A stretch of 64,000 nucleotides of DNA from Molossus alvarezi (GCA_037176705.1 CM073891.1:90540327-90604326), one strand, 5' to 3'; shown: positions 47,083 through 59,260, counted from the stretch's first letter. Made by a program: numbers and translations. Notes: generated from the sequence alone by a model not told the origin.

Positions 47083-48049
47083 AACAGTGTGGTTTTAAAC
47101 AACAAAAATTCAAAAGGTAAAGTTGATTAATAATAGATGACATAAAGAAATTGAGTACTTAATACAGATTTGGCAATCCATTTACACTAACCAGTAAGCA
47201 CACTATCTTTATCACAGTATTCTTCCACACCTGTCATTTATTGAAACCAGTAAACCTTACAGGTAAGCACAGAACAATTAGTCAGTATATTTGCAATGTC
47301 CTTCCTGCCTAAAGCTAACGTGTCTGGTATGTAAAACATGGTATGTACAACTGCTTCCTTTCTGACAGCAAATGTAATAAACCAGCAATATTCTAATTAT
47401 TTTTCATTTGCAGATAATTTAACATTTAAAGTGCTATTATATTTTCCTAAATTAAAAATATGCAAAAAATTGGTGCTATTTTAAGACTGTTACATTTTAA
47501 TTACATCAGTTTTGGGTTAAACAAAAGTGATTATTCTTCAACACCACTTTTAGAAATAAATAACAAAAGGAAAAAAAAACCCTTCTAAAACAACATGACA
47601 TAGTGAAAAGTACAACGGATTAGGCAGGAGTCCTGGTTTTCTAATTCTGGTTACATTACCAAATTGCTGTGTAGCAGGCAGAGCTCATTGGCTGTTTTCT
47701 CTCTCTTTTTTTCTTCTTCTCATTTGTTTAAAAAGCTAAGGGGGCAAGGGAGGTGGGGGGCCTTGATTATCTTTAGAGTCGTTTTCAAAAATTCTGATTT
47801 TTAAAGTACCCTTTTTTCTCATTCTTCTACTAAGTAAACTCAGCATATGTTCTTTAAGATCTAACTTCTGAAATATGAAACATCTAAATTAAGTATACTG
47901 ATTCAATCTCCAACTGGATAGGACAAGATACAAAAAATACACTCCTATAAAATTAACAATTAATCCAGTAACTTTCCAGAAATTGTCTAATCCTAACTTC
48001 TAAAACAGGTGTGGCCTGTTTTGACATATTTAACACTATTATGAAAAGT

Positions 48050-48490
48050 TGTAAAACTGCTCTGTTGACATTTCTGCAGGTATTCCTTCGGTTCCAGTGG
48101 CACATACTCGGCAGCTGCTAATAAGCAAAGAGGGGAAAAAGGGACCCAAACAGCGTTTGAAGAAACTCAGCCACAGTTCAACCAGGCCACCGCAGTAAAA
48201 TGCAGCTTGACAAGGCCTACACCACCGAGAAGAACCTCCCCACCCCCAGAAGTGCCAGCAGCCAATGTAATGAATGCTTCCGTCAACAACACACATTCCC
48301 CTTCCCACAGCAGAACTGCTTGCTACCAATCTACCAACCAGCCATCTGGGGTCTGAACAGGATGCACACCACCAACCTAAGAATCATTGGCAGGCCCCAA
48401 AAGGTCAAGAACTACTACAGATTGCGGTTCCCCTGCGCATGGTTATGAGGGAGAGCAGCACCTCTTCCCACCAATGCAAAAAAAAAAAAG
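48050..48490 (+). pseudogene. Candidate processed retrocopy, parent unknown
   Basis: About 440 bp of C-rich, codon-like sequence unlike its AT-rich surroundings, ending in a 12-A run at about 48479-48490. Different frames read protein-like text such as NVMNASVNNTHSPSHS, with stops, as in a decayed coding copy. I could not identify the parent gene or find a convincing target duplication. An unrelated GC-richer patch beside the CpG island remains possible. Confidence 0.35.
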
Positions 48491-49160
48491 AGAGAGAGAG
48501 AAAGAAAATCAGTGGGGAAGAAAGTAGAAACCAGGCCTCGGCGAGATTCCTAAAGAAATAAGCCCTGTTTCTCTGCAAGGAGAGTATTAGCATTTCCTGT
48601 CCTTGTTCTGAACCGATACACTCGACTTCTGAAATTATAAAGTGGGATTAAAAACCACTTTATGGTCCCTTTCATTCACATTTGGGCATCATTTCCCCAC
48701 CTACCCACTCTTGAAACCCCCGGTATTGTGAAGAAAGGTATCCCCAGATCAAACGGTAAGAGGTGAAGCGAGGGGCAGGGCCGGCCAGGGCCAGGGGCCC
48801 GGTCTGTAAGATCAGCAGCTCTTGCAAGAAGAAAATCGCGTTGGGGCCTGCCTGAACGTCACTGTGGGCCAGCAGCGAGGGTGCAGAGCCGGCTACACTG
48901 GGCTCCAGGACAGGCCTGAGGAGGTGACATTCTCTACTCCCAGGCAGCTCCGAAAGGCGGCGTCCGGCTGCCGCGGCCCGCACTGCCCGCACCTGGGGAG
49001 CGGACCGGGCGCCGACGGGGGGCCGGGGCCAGGGTAGGCCTGGCCGGCAGCCAGACCCTCCCCGCGCCGCTCCCGCCTCCTTCCCCACTCCCACTTCCCG
49101 GCCCTCAGGCCCCGGCCCTCAGTAACGTCGGCGGTGGCGACGCGGGACTCGGCCACTGAC

Positions 49161-49277
49161 CACACATTTCTTGCCGAGAAAGGTGAAGAGGGACTCGTTC
49201 TCCTGCGGGGTGAGCAGCAGGGACCCCACGTTGGTGACCCTCCGCGGCGGCGGCTGCTGCTGCTGGCCGGAGCTCAT
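49161..49277 (-). CDS. WASL: WASL coding exon 1 (N-WASP residues 1-39)
   Basis: First coding exon of neural Wiskott-Aldrich syndrome protein, which links Cdc42, PIP2 and SH3 signals to the Arp2/3 complex to start branched actin filaments. It encodes 39 residues, beginning MSSGQQQQPPPRR and running to LFTFLGKKCV at the edge of the WH1/EVH1 domain, which binds WIP-family partners. The ATG at 49277-49275 has A at -3 (AACCATGA). The exon ends in phase 0 at a GTCAGT donor (49160-49155), and exon 2 supplies the next codon, ACT. It lies in a CpG island. The Gln/Pro run near the N-terminus appears slightly different from the human protein as I remember it. The open frame extends 18 codons upstream only from a TTG, so the ATG is preferred. 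Confidence 0.97.
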
Positions 49278-49600
49278 GGTTTCGCCGGCGGGGCTGGAAG
49301 TGCAGGGCCGTCTCCTCCGGCGAGTGGGCAAGCGCTCGTTCCCCTCTCCGTGACAGGAACGGGAGGAGGGGAGTCACAGGCTCAGCATCTCGCTACTCCT
49401 CCGGCGCGGGGAGGAGGAGGCCAGGGGAAGGAGGAGCCGACGGCGGGCCGCGCCGAGAAGGGGGAGCTCCCAGCCCCCGCCCGGCTAGGCTATGGCGGGA
49501 CGGCCGTTGTCCTCGCGCTCCGGCGACTGCGCTAAACTCCCAACTCCTCCACCCCTCCTTCGACGGCGGCGGCGGCCGCACAATCCAACATGGCTGCGGG
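49278..49600 (-). promoter_or_regulatory. WASL: WASL 5' UTR and core promoter region
   Basis: GC-rich DNA directly upstream of the WASL start codon on the minus strand, with GGC/CCG runs and no TATA box, as expected for a housekeeping CpG-island promoter. A CCAACATGGCTGCGG motif at 49585-49599 (plus strand) resembles a YY1-type initiator element. The transcription start cannot be fixed from sequence, so the right boundary is approximate. Confidence 0.7.
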
Positions 49601-50100
49601 GGCGGGCGAGACCACAGGACGCAGGACGCGGGGGAGCGCGCCGGAAACGCGGGGCTGCGGGCCCGGCCCCGGGAGGAACCACCCTTTGCGCGGCGGGTCT
49701 CGCCGCGCCGGCCCGAGGCCCCGCCCCCTTCCGGCAGAGGTTTGGGTTGCGCGGTCCGACCCGGGCTGGAGTCGTGTTGCGGAACTGTTTGTGGTATCAT
49801 CCCTTGGATGCTCCCGTCCAAAGATTGCTGCCTGGAGAGAAGAGGAGGCTCGTCTCCGCCACGAAGCTGCGGGCCCCTCTTTTACCCACGTGCAGCTTTG
49901 CGAAGCGTGGGTGCGGGCCCAGGCCCCCGTCCCCGGAATGCCTCTTATTTCATTCCTGGGGCGCGGCCGCCGGGGCTTCACTCGGCGGTGGAACCCCGAG
50001 ACGGAACGCCGGGGAGAAGGGACGCGCTCCCCTCTGCTCCTCGCCGCTCTGGGTCAGAGCCGCAGGTGCCTGGGGTTTCTTCAACTTTGTCCAGACTTCA

Positions 50101-51189
50101 GTACTGGAGAAGAGGAACAAGCAGGCCTCACCCAATATTGTGGAGGAGAGAGCATGCTGCTGGGTGTTGTTACACAAAGCAAACGCACTTAGAAAAGATT
50201 TCTACGGCGTCTGGTGTAGGGTAAAGGATTTGTAACATTTAAACTCAAGCTCTTGTTTTAAAGGTCCTGAACATGTCCCCCTTCCCCCGTTTTATGAATT
50301 GGGAAATATTCCATTTTCTCTTCTCATCTTTTTGTTCTCTTAAACCCCGAAGACCTTTTTATCCAAAATGATGTGCCCGTTTTGGAATGTCACACAGGAA
50401 AATAACATCTGGTTTAAATCCTTAGAGGTAAATCTCAGGAATTAAAAAATTGTATGTCTCAAACTATTAAAGGTTACCTAAGATGAACCCCTTTGTTTAG
50501 TACATTAATAACTAAACAACTGTTGTAAAACGAAGTTTTGGAATATGGAAATATAAATAGTACCCACAGCAGTGAAGGAAAGACTAAGCATCTGACTTAC
50601 CCACTTTAAACGAATCAGCATTTATTGCATAAACTTGAACTGTCTCATGTTTGCTAATTATTGAATTTCAATAAAAAAGTTACCATGTATTAAACTTAAG
50701 ACTTCCATCTATGCTAAATAAAATTTGGTAAAACTCTTCGATTTTAACATCTCTGATAGCTTCCGATACAAATCACAGAAGTGTTAAAGATAAACATTAA
50801 CATTAAAGCTTCCCTTAATGAAATTAGCTAAGTGGGAGTAAATCTACTAAGTAAAATGAGACCATGTAGTCCTGGGAGCCCTCATAAAATATGGGTATTT
50901 CAAAATTAAACTTGATTAATAATGTTAGGGAAAAGGTGGCTTAAAAATAAGCAAGTGGACTTATTAAGTAATTAAGTTTATAAAGGCAATGGTAGAAATG
51001 TAAACCTGGAGATTCCTCTGAATTACAGAGCAAATAAACCTAGAAGCTAAAGCAGTTTGTCACTTGACTCAAAATTGAGGTTCCTATAAATTAAAACCAT
51101 AGTAACAGTGGAAAGCATTACAAATTCTTGAGGAATGATAGAAATTAGATCCCTAGTATTTTCAAACCTGTAAACCAGGATAGTAACTA
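50101..51189. other. Unassigned upstream DNA
   Basis: AT-rich sequence beyond the CpG island with nothing I can name. Confidence 0.6.
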
Positions 51190-51430
51190 AAGTACAGGCT
51201 TCAGATAGGCCTAAATTGGAGTTCTTGTTCTGCCGCTTAAAACCTTATGGACTTTGGATAAGTGCTTCTCTGAGTCTCAGTTTCCTCATCCATAAAATAG
51301 AAAATAATTTTTGTTTAATAAACGTATAGTATAAGTAGATTTAATTAATCCTACTTTGAAGTTTTAAGATTTACCAAGACAACAAGTAAAATACCTGATA
51401 TATCATGGTTACACAAATATTACTTGTCTG
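51190..51430 (+). repeat. MIR element
   Basis: GTTCTTGTTCTGCCGCTTAA, TAAGTGCTTCTCTGAGTCTC and AGTTTCCTCATCCATAAAAT in MIR order. Confidence 0.82.
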
Positions 51431-51631
51431 TTACTGACCATCATTGTCTATGGTTTGCTCTGCCTTCCCTTAGCTAAAAGATCAAGAATTGTATTGAAAT
51501 AGGGATTTTTTTTTAACCTTTGTTTTATCTAAGCCTGATCCTTTGAAAACTGTCCTTCATATTTAAAATTCTAAGTAATTCTCCAAATATATAGTGATGA
51601 ATTTGGGCTATAATTCCTTTACTAGCAAAAA

Positions 51632-51827
51632 TTTTTTCAAATGTTTTTATTGATTTTTTAGAGAGAGAAACATCACTGTGAGAGAGAAACATTGGTGGGC
51701 TTCCTCCTGCATGCTCCCTACTGGGGATCCAACCCACAACTGGGGCATGTGCCCTAACAGGGAATCAAACCAGGACCTCTCAGTCCTTGGGATGATGCTC
51801 AGTTGACTGAGCCACACCAGCAGGGCT
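51632..51827 (-). mobile_element. tRNA-derived SINE
   Basis: Minus-strand copy (TTTTATTGATTTTTTAGAGA) with head end GAGCCACACCAGCAGGGC. CTAGCAAAAATT and CTAGCAGAATT flank it. Confidence 0.88.
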
Positions 51828-52301
51828 GCTAGCAGAATTCCTAATTAGGCTCTATATTATGCCAAGAGTCTGTATGTCCCAGTATGCCAAAATTACAAAG
51901 CCTTTTAAAACTAGAAATCTAGAGACAGAATCATATTAGTTTCTAATTAATAAAAACTGAAAGATAACACTTTTATACTAGAATGCCAGCTTTGAAACTT
52001 ATAGTTCACCAAACGATATGGAAGGGGGTTGTGGGAAAAAAAGGCTATGGGAGGATGGGTGACTATACAGTAGCTGAGTGGAAGAATCTATTCCACACGG
52101 AAATTATTGGGTTCTAGTTATTTCACAACCTCTTGTTAGCTGACACTATTAGTTTTAATTATTTTTTTTCCAGGAAATTTTAAATGTCATCTACTTCTAT
52201 GTGAAATTTTCTGTCTTGATTCTTTTTTTTAGAAATGAAGATGGAAAATTATAACCACCATAGACTTTTCTTTTTTCTCAAACCCAAACCATTTCTTTAA
52301 A

Positions 52302-52541
52302 AAAAAATATTTTTATATGTTTTTATTGATTTTTTAGAGAGAGAGGAAAAGAGAGAGAGAAACATGGATGTGAGAGAGAAACATCAAACAGCTGAGAGAG
52401 AAACATCAAACAGCTGCCTCCCGCATGCCCCGTGCTGAGGATGGGGTCCGAAACCCAGGCATGTGACCTGACTAGGAATCAAACCAGGACCTCTCAGACC
52501 ATGGGACGATGCTTAGTCCAGTGAGCCACACCAGCCGGGTG
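52302..52541 (-). mobile_element. tRNA-derived SINE with internal duplication
   Basis: Minus-strand copy flanked by AAACCATTTCTTTAA on both sides. The word GAGAGAAACATCAAACAGCT occurs twice in tandem inside it. Confidence 0.9.
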
Positions 52542-52581
52542 CAAACCATTTCTTTAACTTTTCCTCAAAATTTTAAATATG

Positions 52582-52795
52582 GGTCCTGGCTGGTGTGGCT
52601 TAGTGGCTAGAGCATTGGCTCATGAACTGAAGGGTAGAGGGTTTAATTCCCAGTCAAGAGATTGTGAGATTGATGTGTCTATCTCACAATAATATTTTTC
52701 TCTCTCCCCTTCCGTACCTCCCTTTCACCATCTCTAAAAAAAAAAATTTAAAAAAAAAAAAATCAGTAAAAAAAAATATCCTTGGGTGATGATTA
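52582..52795 (+). mobile_element. tRNA-derived SINE
   Basis: Plus-strand copy (GTCCTGGCTGGTGTGGCTTA) about 40 bp from the preceding minus-strand SINE, giving a head-to-head inverted pair. Confidence 0.88.
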
Positions 52796-53269
52796 ACAAC
52801 AACAAAAATTTTGCTATGGTATTTTGTCCACAAAATTGCCATTTAAGTTCTTATTTTCTACTCCTTCATTGTTATTTCTGCACTTATCTGTGCTTTTTCC
52901 AACTCCTTGTTCTTAAAATGTGGAAAATGGAAGCATGAACACTACATTGGAAATATGACTTTCTTCTCTTTGGAACATGTGAACAGGCAATAAGGGTTAT
53001 CCCCCTTACCATGCATATACAAGCATTCTATTTTTTCATGTCTATCCTGAGACCAAGCAATACTATCTCTATTTGTTTCAAAAGTTTCAGTAAGTCCTTT
53101 CTTCCTTTAATTCTTGATAGCATATCCTCTCTTTGGCAGAACATCAGACATCTTTCTCTCTGTTTTCTTTGGCAAATTATTTTCTTATCTCGAATTCTTT
53201 TTACCCAGTTTGAAAGATTGGATTTGATCCAGGAAATAAGAAGGATTCTATTTCCCTTCAACTAAGTAT

Positions 53270-55290
53270 CTTGAAGTTTATACGCTAGGTTAAGACTAGG
53301 GTTTTGTTTTTTTCTTTTTCTTTACATACATATAAAATGCATATATCTATTATGAACATATTTAAGAATAAGGCATTTCTTAAATTTAATTTCTTCCATT
53401 TAACTTTCCTTGACTCAATTAGAATCTATTCTAGTACTTTTATTTTCTTCTTTCTTTGCTTTGATCCTTTAAGATAAAATCCTCATTTTAACAGAAAACA
53501 TTAGGGTAGATCATTTACAGAAATGAGGGCAAATTTTCAGATGCATTCCCTGCTGTTATTATTATACCTTGCACATTTCTTCTGTCCTGATCCTTTGCTA
53601 ATACGCTTTTCTTCTTTACAAATATTATTGTTTATGTACTGTTACAAGTCCTCTGAAACACCCTGTTCCCCTTGCTGATGTTAATTAAAAGGTAGTACAC
53701 CCTTGATTGTAGAGGAATGTAGAGGCAGCTGCAGCCAGGGATCTATGCCATTCAGCAGCCATTGTAGCCATAATTACCACTACTGACTTACCATTACTGC
53801 TTGACTGTGGCAGAACTGAGCAGTAGAGACAAGAGCAAACCTGGATACGGCAGGGGATGAATGTCACTTCTCCCATGCAACCTCCAAGTGTCATGGGCTT
53901 AAAATGTTCAAGTTGTAAAATATCTCTGCACATTTCTATGTAAGTGTTGCATACAGCAGTATTTAAGAGAATTTGTTCTACTGTTGTTTTTTCAAATTAA
54001 ATGTTCAATGTTTTATTTTTCGTTAACTAAAATCTTGAAAAGTAAGCTACCAAACATTTTCTCTCCCTCTCCCTTTGTGATTTATTTCACAAAGCTTCTT
54101 TGGGACTTTCTTTTTTAGGAATACATAGCTTATTTGCAACCTATTCTGATTTCTTATTGGTGTTAGTGAAAAATTGAATTCTTATTCATGCTAGTGAATT
54201 ACCAGTGATAGTTACTACCACTATATGGCCTATTCTCCAGGTACCTAATACATACCTTTATTCAAAAAATGATTTGAAGAAATAAGTATGTTATTAAGTA
54301 TGTTATAGTTCCCAGGATGCTGCTTAGTGGTTTTCTCACCTCTGCTCCTTAATTTTAGTGGCTATTAAATGGCTCTCAATTTAATTATTCCAGATGAGAG
54401 GGGAAAAACATTAACTTCTTTATTATAATGTGTTCAAGGACAATTTACTTTATGGAGGAGTAGGCAGTGTGAATATTCATGATGATTTGAAGATGCCATA
54501 TGTCTCTATTACCTCACTCAAACTGTTGGAGTGAAAAATATGTTCTCTAACTTTTTAAAAATCAGTTTTTAGTTTTATAAAAGTAATATATGCACATAAT
54601 TTTAAAAATATAAGAGTACTGCAAAACTTAAAACAACAACAAAAAACAGAAGCTCCTTCATTCCTTCTCTATCCCCATTTGTTCTCCGCAGACACATCTA
54701 TTTTACACTTTCTTCTGGTATTTATGTATGTACTTCTAAATATGCTAAGCTGCTGAGTATTGATTGATCAATTTAAAGCATTAACTGTTACCTTCCTGTT
54801 ATACATGGTGAGAATTTCTCTCTCTTAAACTACCACTTCCCCTTTTCTCCTCCCCCAATATAAGTTTTAGCGCAATTTGTGTTTAAATCATTATCCCATG
54901 GAACAATGTTTTCTGTAGTGAGTCAAATATTGCACTATGATTTTATTTATGTTCTCTTATCACTTTAATTTTGTTATTTTCCCCCCTAAATGACACATAC
55001 AATTTTTTTGGTTTAATTTTTAATTTTTTTCTATATTCTTTTACAACTATAAACTCTCATCTCATATATTTTCCATGTAATGAAATGTATCATAAATCTA
55101 TTAGTTTCACTTATGTTGGTTTTTGTTTGTTTATTTAATCAAAGACCTCCCAATGCCCTCCACCATGCTATATTAATCTAGACATACTGTCTTAGCTACA
55201 TGGCTGTTGTCTGCAGTTTTGCTTAATCTCTATTCTGTGTTGTGCCCTCTATTTCTTGGATCTTATGTTATATATGTTGGTTTATTCCCT
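53270..55290. other. Unassigned intergenic DNA
   Basis: AT-rich with no recognisable gene. 54540-54760 carries text like TTTATAAAAGTAATATATGC that resembles an old LINE, not classified further. The short minus-strand frame at 53685-53933 has no recognisable domain. Confidence 0.55.
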
Positions 55291-55299
55291 TGTTTTGAT

Positions 55300-55810
55300 A
55301 ATATGTATTTTTTCCTAGGAAAAAAAGGTATAGAAAGTAAAATTTTTGAGACCATGTATATCAAACTGTGTCTATTCTAATCTCATCCTTGACTTACAGT
55401 TTAACGATATAGAATTTCAGATTGAAAACCAGTTTTCTTCAGACTTTGAAGGTGTTTTTCCATTGATTTCTAATTTACAACATTGCTGTTGACATATTAT
55501 GATGTTATTTTGATTCTGATCCTCTGTGTATGACTTTGTATTATCTCTAGAAGTTTTTAGAAATTTGTTTGCTTATGGAATTATGAAATTTGATGATGTA
55601 CCACATTGGAATCTTTTTTATAGTCATCGTACTGAGTTTTCCAAAGACCCTTTCTATCCAAAAACTCATGCATTTTAGTATTGGAAAGTTTTCTTGTGTT
55701 ATTTTCTCATTATTTTCTTCATTCAGTTAGTCTCTCCTCTCTCTGAAATGCCTCTTGGTCAGATGTCATACCTCCTGATTCATTGTCTGTGCAACTAGAA
55801 AATACCCCTA
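55300..55810 (+). repeat. Ancient interspersed repeat
   Basis: GACTTTGAAGGTGTTTTTCC, ACATTGCTGTTGACATATTA and TGGTCAGATGTCATACCTCC follow the order of a common old mammalian repeat, probably LINE-related. Family not named. Confidence 0.4.
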
Positions 55811-56181
55811 AGTTTCACTCTGGAACTGCTTCAGTGAACTCTCATCTCAAGATGCAGAGTTGGGAACTAGAAGCTAGACTTTCTTCTCATTCTTAAGAGC
55901 TGTGTATTTCTTTGCCAGAATGGATTCCTTGTGCCATTTGCTTCTTTATGTGATTTGAAATCACAGTTGCCCATGGGTTTGACTGTTTAGAGAAAAGGCA
56001 CATACTTGTATCCTAGCTGCAAGAGAGCCTGAGATTTCAAGTTCAACGTTAGGGCTCTACAGATTCATAAAGTCAGAAATTCTCTGAACATAGGAAGGCT
56101 ATTCATTGGCACTCAGTGGCCAGTTAATTAAATTTGGGGAGAGGTTGGCAATAGATAGTAAGAACCTCAGGAAATTTAATG

Positions 56182-56706
56182 TGTGGGGTAGAAAAATAAT
56201 TTTCTTTCTACCCTTATAATTTCTGACTGGAATAATAACCAAATTAACATGAGACAGATTTACAGAAGAAAATGACCAAATTTATTACGCTTGTACATAA
56301 CAAGAGTTCCATAAGAATATGAGACCTGACGACACATTGGGCAGTTAAGGTTTATGTGCCATTCTGAACTAAGGAGGGGGAGGCAAGGGCCTGGGACTTC
56401 AAAGGGAAAGCAGGCAATTAACAGATAGATGAAGGAGCAAATATTTGGTAAATAAGTTCTTGCTGGGCCACCCAAAAACAATGGGACATAGACGGGAATC
56501 TAACAAACAGACTTTGCTTGGTTTCTCCCTGTCTGCCACATTTAGTTTATATTATGATGATAAACTGATAGCTCCCTTCCTTTAAGCGGGTCTTTCTATA
56601 TGAATTATTTTAGGCAGGGTCAATGTTTTTTCTGAGTCTTTTATTTTTTTAAAATAACTAGCTTAAAACGAGTATATTTTGGGGTGGCAAACTCTGCTTC
56701 CTGTCA
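56182..56706 (-). mobile_element. Solo retroviral LTR (525 bp)
   Basis: TG at 56182 and CA at 56705-56706 with AATG on both sides (56178-56181, 56707-56710). Minus orientation is supported by an AATAAA (as TTTATT, about 56280) placed toward the left end. A 4-bp duplication suits a class I (gamma-type) endogenous retrovirus; the family is not named. The frame at 56260-56481 lies inside it and is not a gene. Confidence 0.75.
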
Positions 56707-56959
56707 AATGATTGGGAAGTCTTTTTAAAGACAAAACAGTAAAATATTAAACAAATAAGCATGCTTCCAGTTTTTTGAAGGTGAAAATATTTTGCGTACT
56801 GCGTTACATGCATATTACATGCATGGAAGAATTATAAAACTTTGTTTCTAGGAGGTAAGTACTCTTTTTCCATGTTTTGATTTTAATAAAAACTAGCAGT
56901 GCTTTGTTTCCTATATATCAGCTAGTTTATTTGTTTTTGGAAAGTTAGTAATGGTAGAA

Positions 56960-57625
56960 TGAATTAGAACTATTGTTACCATTGTAATTAGCTAGTTATT
57001 AATATTAATAGGAAAGGAGCAAAGGGAAGGCCAGGAATTATAGCATGACCATCTGGGCAGCTTCACCGAGAAGCTGCAACTTTACACTCCCCAGGGAACC
57101 ACATGTCCATTCACTGCAAATCACTGGGGAAAGGGGCTGGACAAAGGGGAAGATGGGCACTTGTGCAATAAAGTTAAGGTGACATAGGGAAAATACTTGC
57201 CTGTCAAGTATGGGAACCATGGATTGGCTAGAGGAGGTGGAGCCACAAGTGCATGAAATCGTAGAAGGTTAAACTCCCCAGACAAAGAAATTCTCTCTCT
57301 GGTCCTCTGGCTTTGCTGCTGCTTCTTTGCACTCACCTGTATACACTCCATAGCCACATGGCCCTAGAAGCCACATGGCCCATGGCCATGCAGACCCCAC
57401 ACACAATGGACGGCAGCTGAAAACACAAGCTAAGCATGCCTGATGCTGGACTGGACTGTGCAAATATGGAATGGAAACTCTGGGCAATGATTTTAATCAT
57501 GGCTCTGGTAAGACAGAGAGAGAGGAGACCTTGGGAACTCAGGGGTTTAGTTTCACACAAATAAACACCACTCGTTCTCCCATGCAAGTCTCAAAATTCC
57601 TTTTCTTGTGATATCACAGGAAGCC
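56960..57625 (+). repeat. Possible LTR-type repeat
   Basis: A locally GC-richer 650 bp with two polyadenylation-like words (CAATAAAG at about 57167, AAATAAAC at about 57559) and a T-rich then GTGATATCACA end. It resembles LTR sequence but no clear TG/CA ends or duplication were found. The overlapping minus-strand frames show no domain. Confidence 0.35.
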
Positions 57626-57834
57626 CATTTCCACCAGCAACAGGTGGGGAGATGGAGGGCACCCCATCAATAATACTATAAGGTTATGTAGTTTTAAGTC
57701 ATTTATCTATGAATAGCTGCTTCGTTGATCTATTAAAGACAATTGTAGTAGGTCATTTTAATATATTGTACTATGATGTCAAAGCCAGTGATGTACAGAT
57801 TTACCAGTTGGAAATTATAATTACTTTCTAAATG

Positions 57835-57965
57835 TGTGTCTCTCCCATTAACCTGAAGGTTCTTTGAGAGCTGGGATCAGGTCTTACTCATCTTTATAGC
57901 TTCTTATTCTTAATATTGAACTATACAATATTGAGTGTGTATTTGTAGGTCAAATTATCATTTCT
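57835..57965 (+). repeat. L2 LINE 3' end fragment
   Basis: ACCTGAAGGTTCTTTGAGAG, CTGGGATCAGGTCTTACTCA match the L2 3' region. Confidence 0.75.
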
Positions 57966-58439
57966 GATTCAAAGAACAATCTACATATTTTTATAAGGGA
58001 CAAAGATAGACATGCCCTGAAATCAAGTCAAGAAAATTTATAGCCTTGTCCAAACTCTTCCACATAGTACTAAGCATGTGGTAATTCTGAAAGCATCTGG
58101 TTGGAAAATTCAATATGCAGAAATCTTCACACAACCTAATGGGAGCAGGGAAAGGGGCTTGGCTAACAGTGATAGCTAGAAATAGCCTCCACCTTAGATG
58201 GCCCAGCAAACAACTTCAAGTCCAGAACATGTAATGATTTTTATTTTTTCTCAAGCCGGCTTCTCCAGGGAGGAGAAATGTGGGGTATATTATTAGGGAT
58301 TTCTGTCAACAATGGTTTTTAGCCTAATACCATTGCCAGAACAGTAAATCAAGGCATGACTTTTTGGGGAAAGCTACTCTGGAAGCAAGTCCAGTACTCA
58401 GGAGTATGGGAAACTGGAGTGAAAACAAGAACCAGAATA

Positions 58440-58650
58440 AAAAGTAGACTGGCCATCCCTAGGAACTGGTGAAAATATTTCTCAAAATGTGGTTCCCCCA
58501 ATTGATTAGTAGCAGCAGCATCACTTGAGAACTTGTTGGGACACATGCTCAGGCCCACTCGTGAATCAGAAAATGAATCAGGAATGCTGGTGGTAGGACT
58601 CCTCAATCTATGTCTACAAAGCCCTCCTGGTGATTATGATGGACTGACCT
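58440..58650 (+). repeat. hAT-type MITE fossil
   Basis: TTCTCAAAATGTGGTTCCCC, CAGCATCACTTGAGAACTTG and AAGCCCTCCTGGTGATTATG are in the order of a common mammalian hAT element. Confidence 0.72.
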
Positions 58651-59101
58651 TCAAGATGACATCCAGGGGATTAAATTTACCTCCACTAATAAACACCTTC
58701 CTCCTCCTTCCACAGCATATAAGACATATAGCATCATACAGACTGTATGTGAATACCATTCCTCTATTCGTTTTTGGGGAGGGAACTTGTAAAAACCACT
58801 GGGATTTATTCTTGTCAGTTTAAGGCCTAGATAAGGTAGAATCTATACACACAATGTGTTCCATTGTTCACACCTGGCAAAGGAGCTGCTAGGGCAAACA
58901 GATTGGTTGTTCTAATATGAGTTTTTATATTAACTAGCCATTTCATCTTAGCAGAGTTACTCAACTTTTGAATACTTCCATTTACTGATTTGTGAAAGGG
59001 ATAAATTAATGATTGCTAAGGTTCTTTCCAACTCAAAATTCTATAATCTCATCCATTTTTGGATTTAAAAGGCATCCAGCATTTTAAAAACTAAAGAGTG
59101 T

Positions 59102-59216
59102 CCCTGGCTACGTAGCTCAGTTGGTTAGAGCGTTGTACTGATACATCAAGGTTGTAGGTTTGATCCCATGCACAAGAATCAACCAATGAATGCATGGATG
59201 GGTAGAACAACAGTCT

Positions 59217-59260
<44 letters not shown>

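Larger units (their letters stand above)
12855..49160 (-). other. WASL: WASL intron 1 (about 36.3 kb)
   Basis: Very long first intron separating the CpG-island exon from the rest of the gene. Its centre (27.3-43.2 kb) is nested LINE-1 sequence carrying a ferritin retrocopy. The flanks carry many SINEs, microsatellites and hAT, MIR and L2 fossils. Stretches with nothing I can name include 14570-15830, 16310-17760, 18700-19370, 21660-22060, 22470-23120, 23830-24240, 43160-43970, 44330-45560, 45750-46380, 46700-46980 and 47100-48040. Confidence 0.85.
48750..50100. promoter_or_regulatory. CpG island over WASL exon 1
   Basis: About 1.3 kb of GC-rich, CpG-dense sequence in an otherwise AT-rich window, spanning WASL exon 1 and extending about 800 bp upstream. 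Visible sites include a GC box (CCCCGCCCC, about 49720) next to an ETS-like CTTCCGG and an E-box CACGTG at 49887-49892. The island extends well beyond the WASL start on the upstream side, so divergent transcription on the plus strand is possible. Long open frames on both strands here reflect absent AT-rich stop codons, not genes. Confidence 0.85.

Noticed and set aside
49278..49331. N-terminal extension of WASL by 18 codons
   Set aside because: The upstream codon is TTG, and the ATG at 49277 has a good context and matches the known family start.
49492..50235. Long plus-strand open frame (247 codons) and overlapping 160-200-codon frames in the CpG island
   Set aside because: GC-rich DNA lacks stops in several frames on both strands. 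No domain, splice structure or low-complexity-free protein text is visible.
56260..56481. 73-codon minus-strand frame
   Set aside because: Contained in a solo LTR.
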